Shown here in pieces: positions 6,715 through 7,441 of a stretch of DNA of 7,441 bases. Location of the stretch: assembly GCA_029261305.1 (NCBI GenBank), contig JAJDBO010000053.1, forward strand, positions 1 through 7,441, written 5' to 3'. Every line of letters starts with the position of its first letter. Position 1 is the first letter of the stretch. Below the pieces are notes generated by a model, which made no database searches, was not told where the DNA came from, and saw only the letters and a list, made by a program, of their open reading frames with translations. This DNA is from Nitrospirales bacterium (GTDB lineage: Bacteria > Nitrospirota > Nitrospiria > Nitrospirales > UBA8639). The position numbers were made by a program, and so were the translations under genes.

Positions 6715-6882
6715 ACACCGAACTCCTTTCGTCTATGACCCATTCACCGGGACACGATTGGCAAACCCATGAAATGACATGCCACTGTGGTTCATGATTC
6801 ACCGCCAATATAGATAACAAGGCCCTTCCCACTCATTCTCATTGAAGAAGCAGAGACCACCACATATAGATATTTATGTGTA

Positions 6883-6911
6883 TTTATTAATCAATAATGC
6901 AAAATTGTCAA
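6883..6911 (-). promoter_or_regulatory. Candidate sigma-70 promoter of the Pal-like gene
   Basis: On the minus strand a perfect -35 TTGACA (complement of 6906-6911) stands 17 bp from AATAAA (complement of 6883-6888), a 4/6 match to the -10 consensus, in AT-rich surroundings. This would give a leader of about 160 nt before the start at 6714. The -10 overlaps a small dyad, TTATT (6884-6888) and AATAA (6893-6897). Confidence 0.5.
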
Positions 6912-6959
6912 CGAATGAATGTGATTCCAGCAAAATCGCTAAGATATCGGGGCCCTGCC

Positions 6960-6989
6960 TTGACTGAAGAATTTTCAGGCCAGTATGAT
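6960..6989 (+). promoter_or_regulatory. Candidate sigma-70 promoter of the ABC ATPase gene
   Basis: TTGACT (6960-6965) and TATGAT (6984-6989) each match the sigma-70 consensus at 5 of 6 positions, with an 18-bp spacer. Transcription would start near 6996, about 80 nt before the ATG at 7077. Confidence 0.6.
6964..6978 (+). promoter_or_regulatory. Dyad symmetry in the ABC promoter spacer, possible operator
   Basis: CTGAA (6964-6968) and TTCAG (6974-6978) form an inverted repeat around 5 nt, lying between the -35 and -10. Outside it, GGCCCTG (6951-6957) and CAGGCC (6976-6981) give a further imperfect match. The position suits a repressor site, but the arms are short and chance cannot be excluded. 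Confidence 0.3.
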
Positions 6990-7055
6990 TTGAACCCTTC
7001 CCGTTGCCCGCGTGATTTCCGCCAACTATCGACAATATAACGAGCGAGCGCACGA

Positions 7056-7067
7056 GATCGTACGATC
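7056..7067. promoter_or_regulatory. 12-bp perfect palindrome before the ABC start codon
   Basis: GATCGTACGATC is fully self-complementary and sits 9 bp before the ATG at 7077, next to the presumed GGA Shine-Dalgarno at 7068-7070. It could be a protein-binding site or fold on the mRNA to mask ribosome entry; no known operator is recognised. Confidence 0.35.
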
Positions 7068-7076
7068 GGATTGAGC

Positions 7077-7441
7077 ATGATTACGGTTCAACACATTACC
7101 AAACGTTACGGTACTCACGTAGCCATTGAAAACGTGACCTTCGAGGTCAAACAAGGTGAAATCCTTGGGTTTCTTGGACCAAATGGCGCTGGAAAGACCA
7201 CCACCATGCGCATTATTACCTGCTTCATGCCCCCCAGTGAGGGGACGGTAGAAGTGGCGGGATTTGACTGCTTTGAACACCCACAGGAAGTCAAACAACG
7301 CATTGGGTATTTGCCGGAATCACCTCCTTTGTATCAAGAACTCACGGTAACGGAATATTTAGCCTTTGTCGGACAGCTCAAACGTCTATCCGCATCCCGG
7401 GTTTCGAGTCGCATGGCTCACGTGATTGAACAACTGGGCCT
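7077..7441 (+). CDS. ABC-2-type transporter ATP-binding protein, N-terminal part (GldA/NosF-like)
   Basis: The frame is open from ATG 7077 to the window edge, giving 121 codons of an ABC ATPase. It starts MITVQHITKRYG, with A-loop Tyr11. Walker A is GPNGAGKTT (34-42). The segment IGYLPESPPLYQELTVTEYL (76-95) is the Q-loop region, with Glu81 in the usual Gln place, typical of the ABC-2/CcmA export class. The signature motif, Walker B and H-loop lie beyond the edge. Such ATPases power multi-pass ABC-2 permeases, as in gliding (GldA) or copper/nitrous-oxide (NosF) systems; the permease should follow downstream. The substrate cannot be told. Ribosome binding is weak (GGA at 7068-7070, 6 nt before the ATG), but the N-terminus matches the family. 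A good sigma-70-like promoter lies about 90 bp upstream, suggesting this is the first gene of an operon. Confidence 0.92.
   Translation, partial: MITVQHITKRYGTHVAIENVTFEVKQGEILGFLGPNGAGKTTTMRIITCFMPPSEGTVEVAGFDCFEHPQEVKQRIGYLPESPPLYQELTVTEYLAFVGQLKRLSASRVSSRMAHVIEQLG

Larger units (their letters stand above)
6715..7076. other. Divergent intergenic region between the Pal-like gene and the ABC ATPase gene
   Basis: This 362-bp region separates two divergently transcribed genes. It holds the Pal-like RBS (6723-6729), an AT-rich core (about 6863-6911) with a candidate minus-strand promoter, a candidate plus-strand promoter (6960-6989) with a dyad in its spacer, and a palindrome just before the ABC start. 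AATATA at 6807-6812 (TATATT on the minus strand) is a second, weaker -10 for the Pal-like gene without a good -35. No convincing small ORF or known riboswitch was recognised. Confidence 0.7.

Noticed and set aside
7026..7303. Minus-strand ORFs over the ABC ATPase start
   Set aside because: They lie opposite Walker A and the Q-loop of a clear ABC ATPase and cross its promoter region; they are shadows of that gene.

Overview
The window reads as ordinary chromosomal DNA of a Gram-negative bacterium of moderate GC content. The Gram-negative call rests on a Pal/OmpA-type peptidoglycan-binding lipoprotein with an outer-membrane-type lipobox. Overall gene style suggests Nitrospirota (Nitrospira-like), but that is an inference from general resemblance. 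No mobile element, CRISPR array, tRNA or rRNA is visible.

Left half (1-5266, all + strand), alpha-glucan/trehalose genes: the 3' end of a glucose-1-phosphate adenylyltransferase (GlgC); a full-length maltooligosyl trehalose synthase (TreY) with all four GH13 motifs; an 84-aa single-pass membrane protein whose ATG overlaps the treY stop (ATGA); a 118-aa YtxH-like membrane protein; a 181-bp gap with two RNA hairpins; and a GT4 glycosyltransferase of the actinobacterial 'glycogen synthase' (GlgM-like) type. GlgC makes ADP-glucose, the GT4 enzyme probably uses it to make alpha-1,4-glucan or maltose-1-phosphate, and TreY turns the reducing end of maltodextrins into a trehalosyl unit. TreZ, which would release free trehalose, is not in the window.

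Middle (5267-5529): convergent gap between the glycosyltransferase and the Pal-like gene. It holds a strong intrinsic terminator for the minus-strand gene and a second perfect hairpin just after that gene's stop. The rest (about 5267-5411) shows nothing I can name.

Right part: a minus-strand 394-aa Pal-like lipoprotein (5530-6714) with an unusually long Gly/Ser linker carrying three copies of a PEGPP-type motif. A 362-bp divergent intergenic region (6715-7076) has a candidate promoter for each flanking gene plus dyad symmetries. The 5' end of an ABC-2-type exporter ATPase runs off the right edge.

No clearly novel system is proven. The points most worth following are the two small membrane proteins tied to treY, the repeat-bearing linker of the orphan Pal-like protein, and the structured, partly protein-like gap before the glycosyltransferase.
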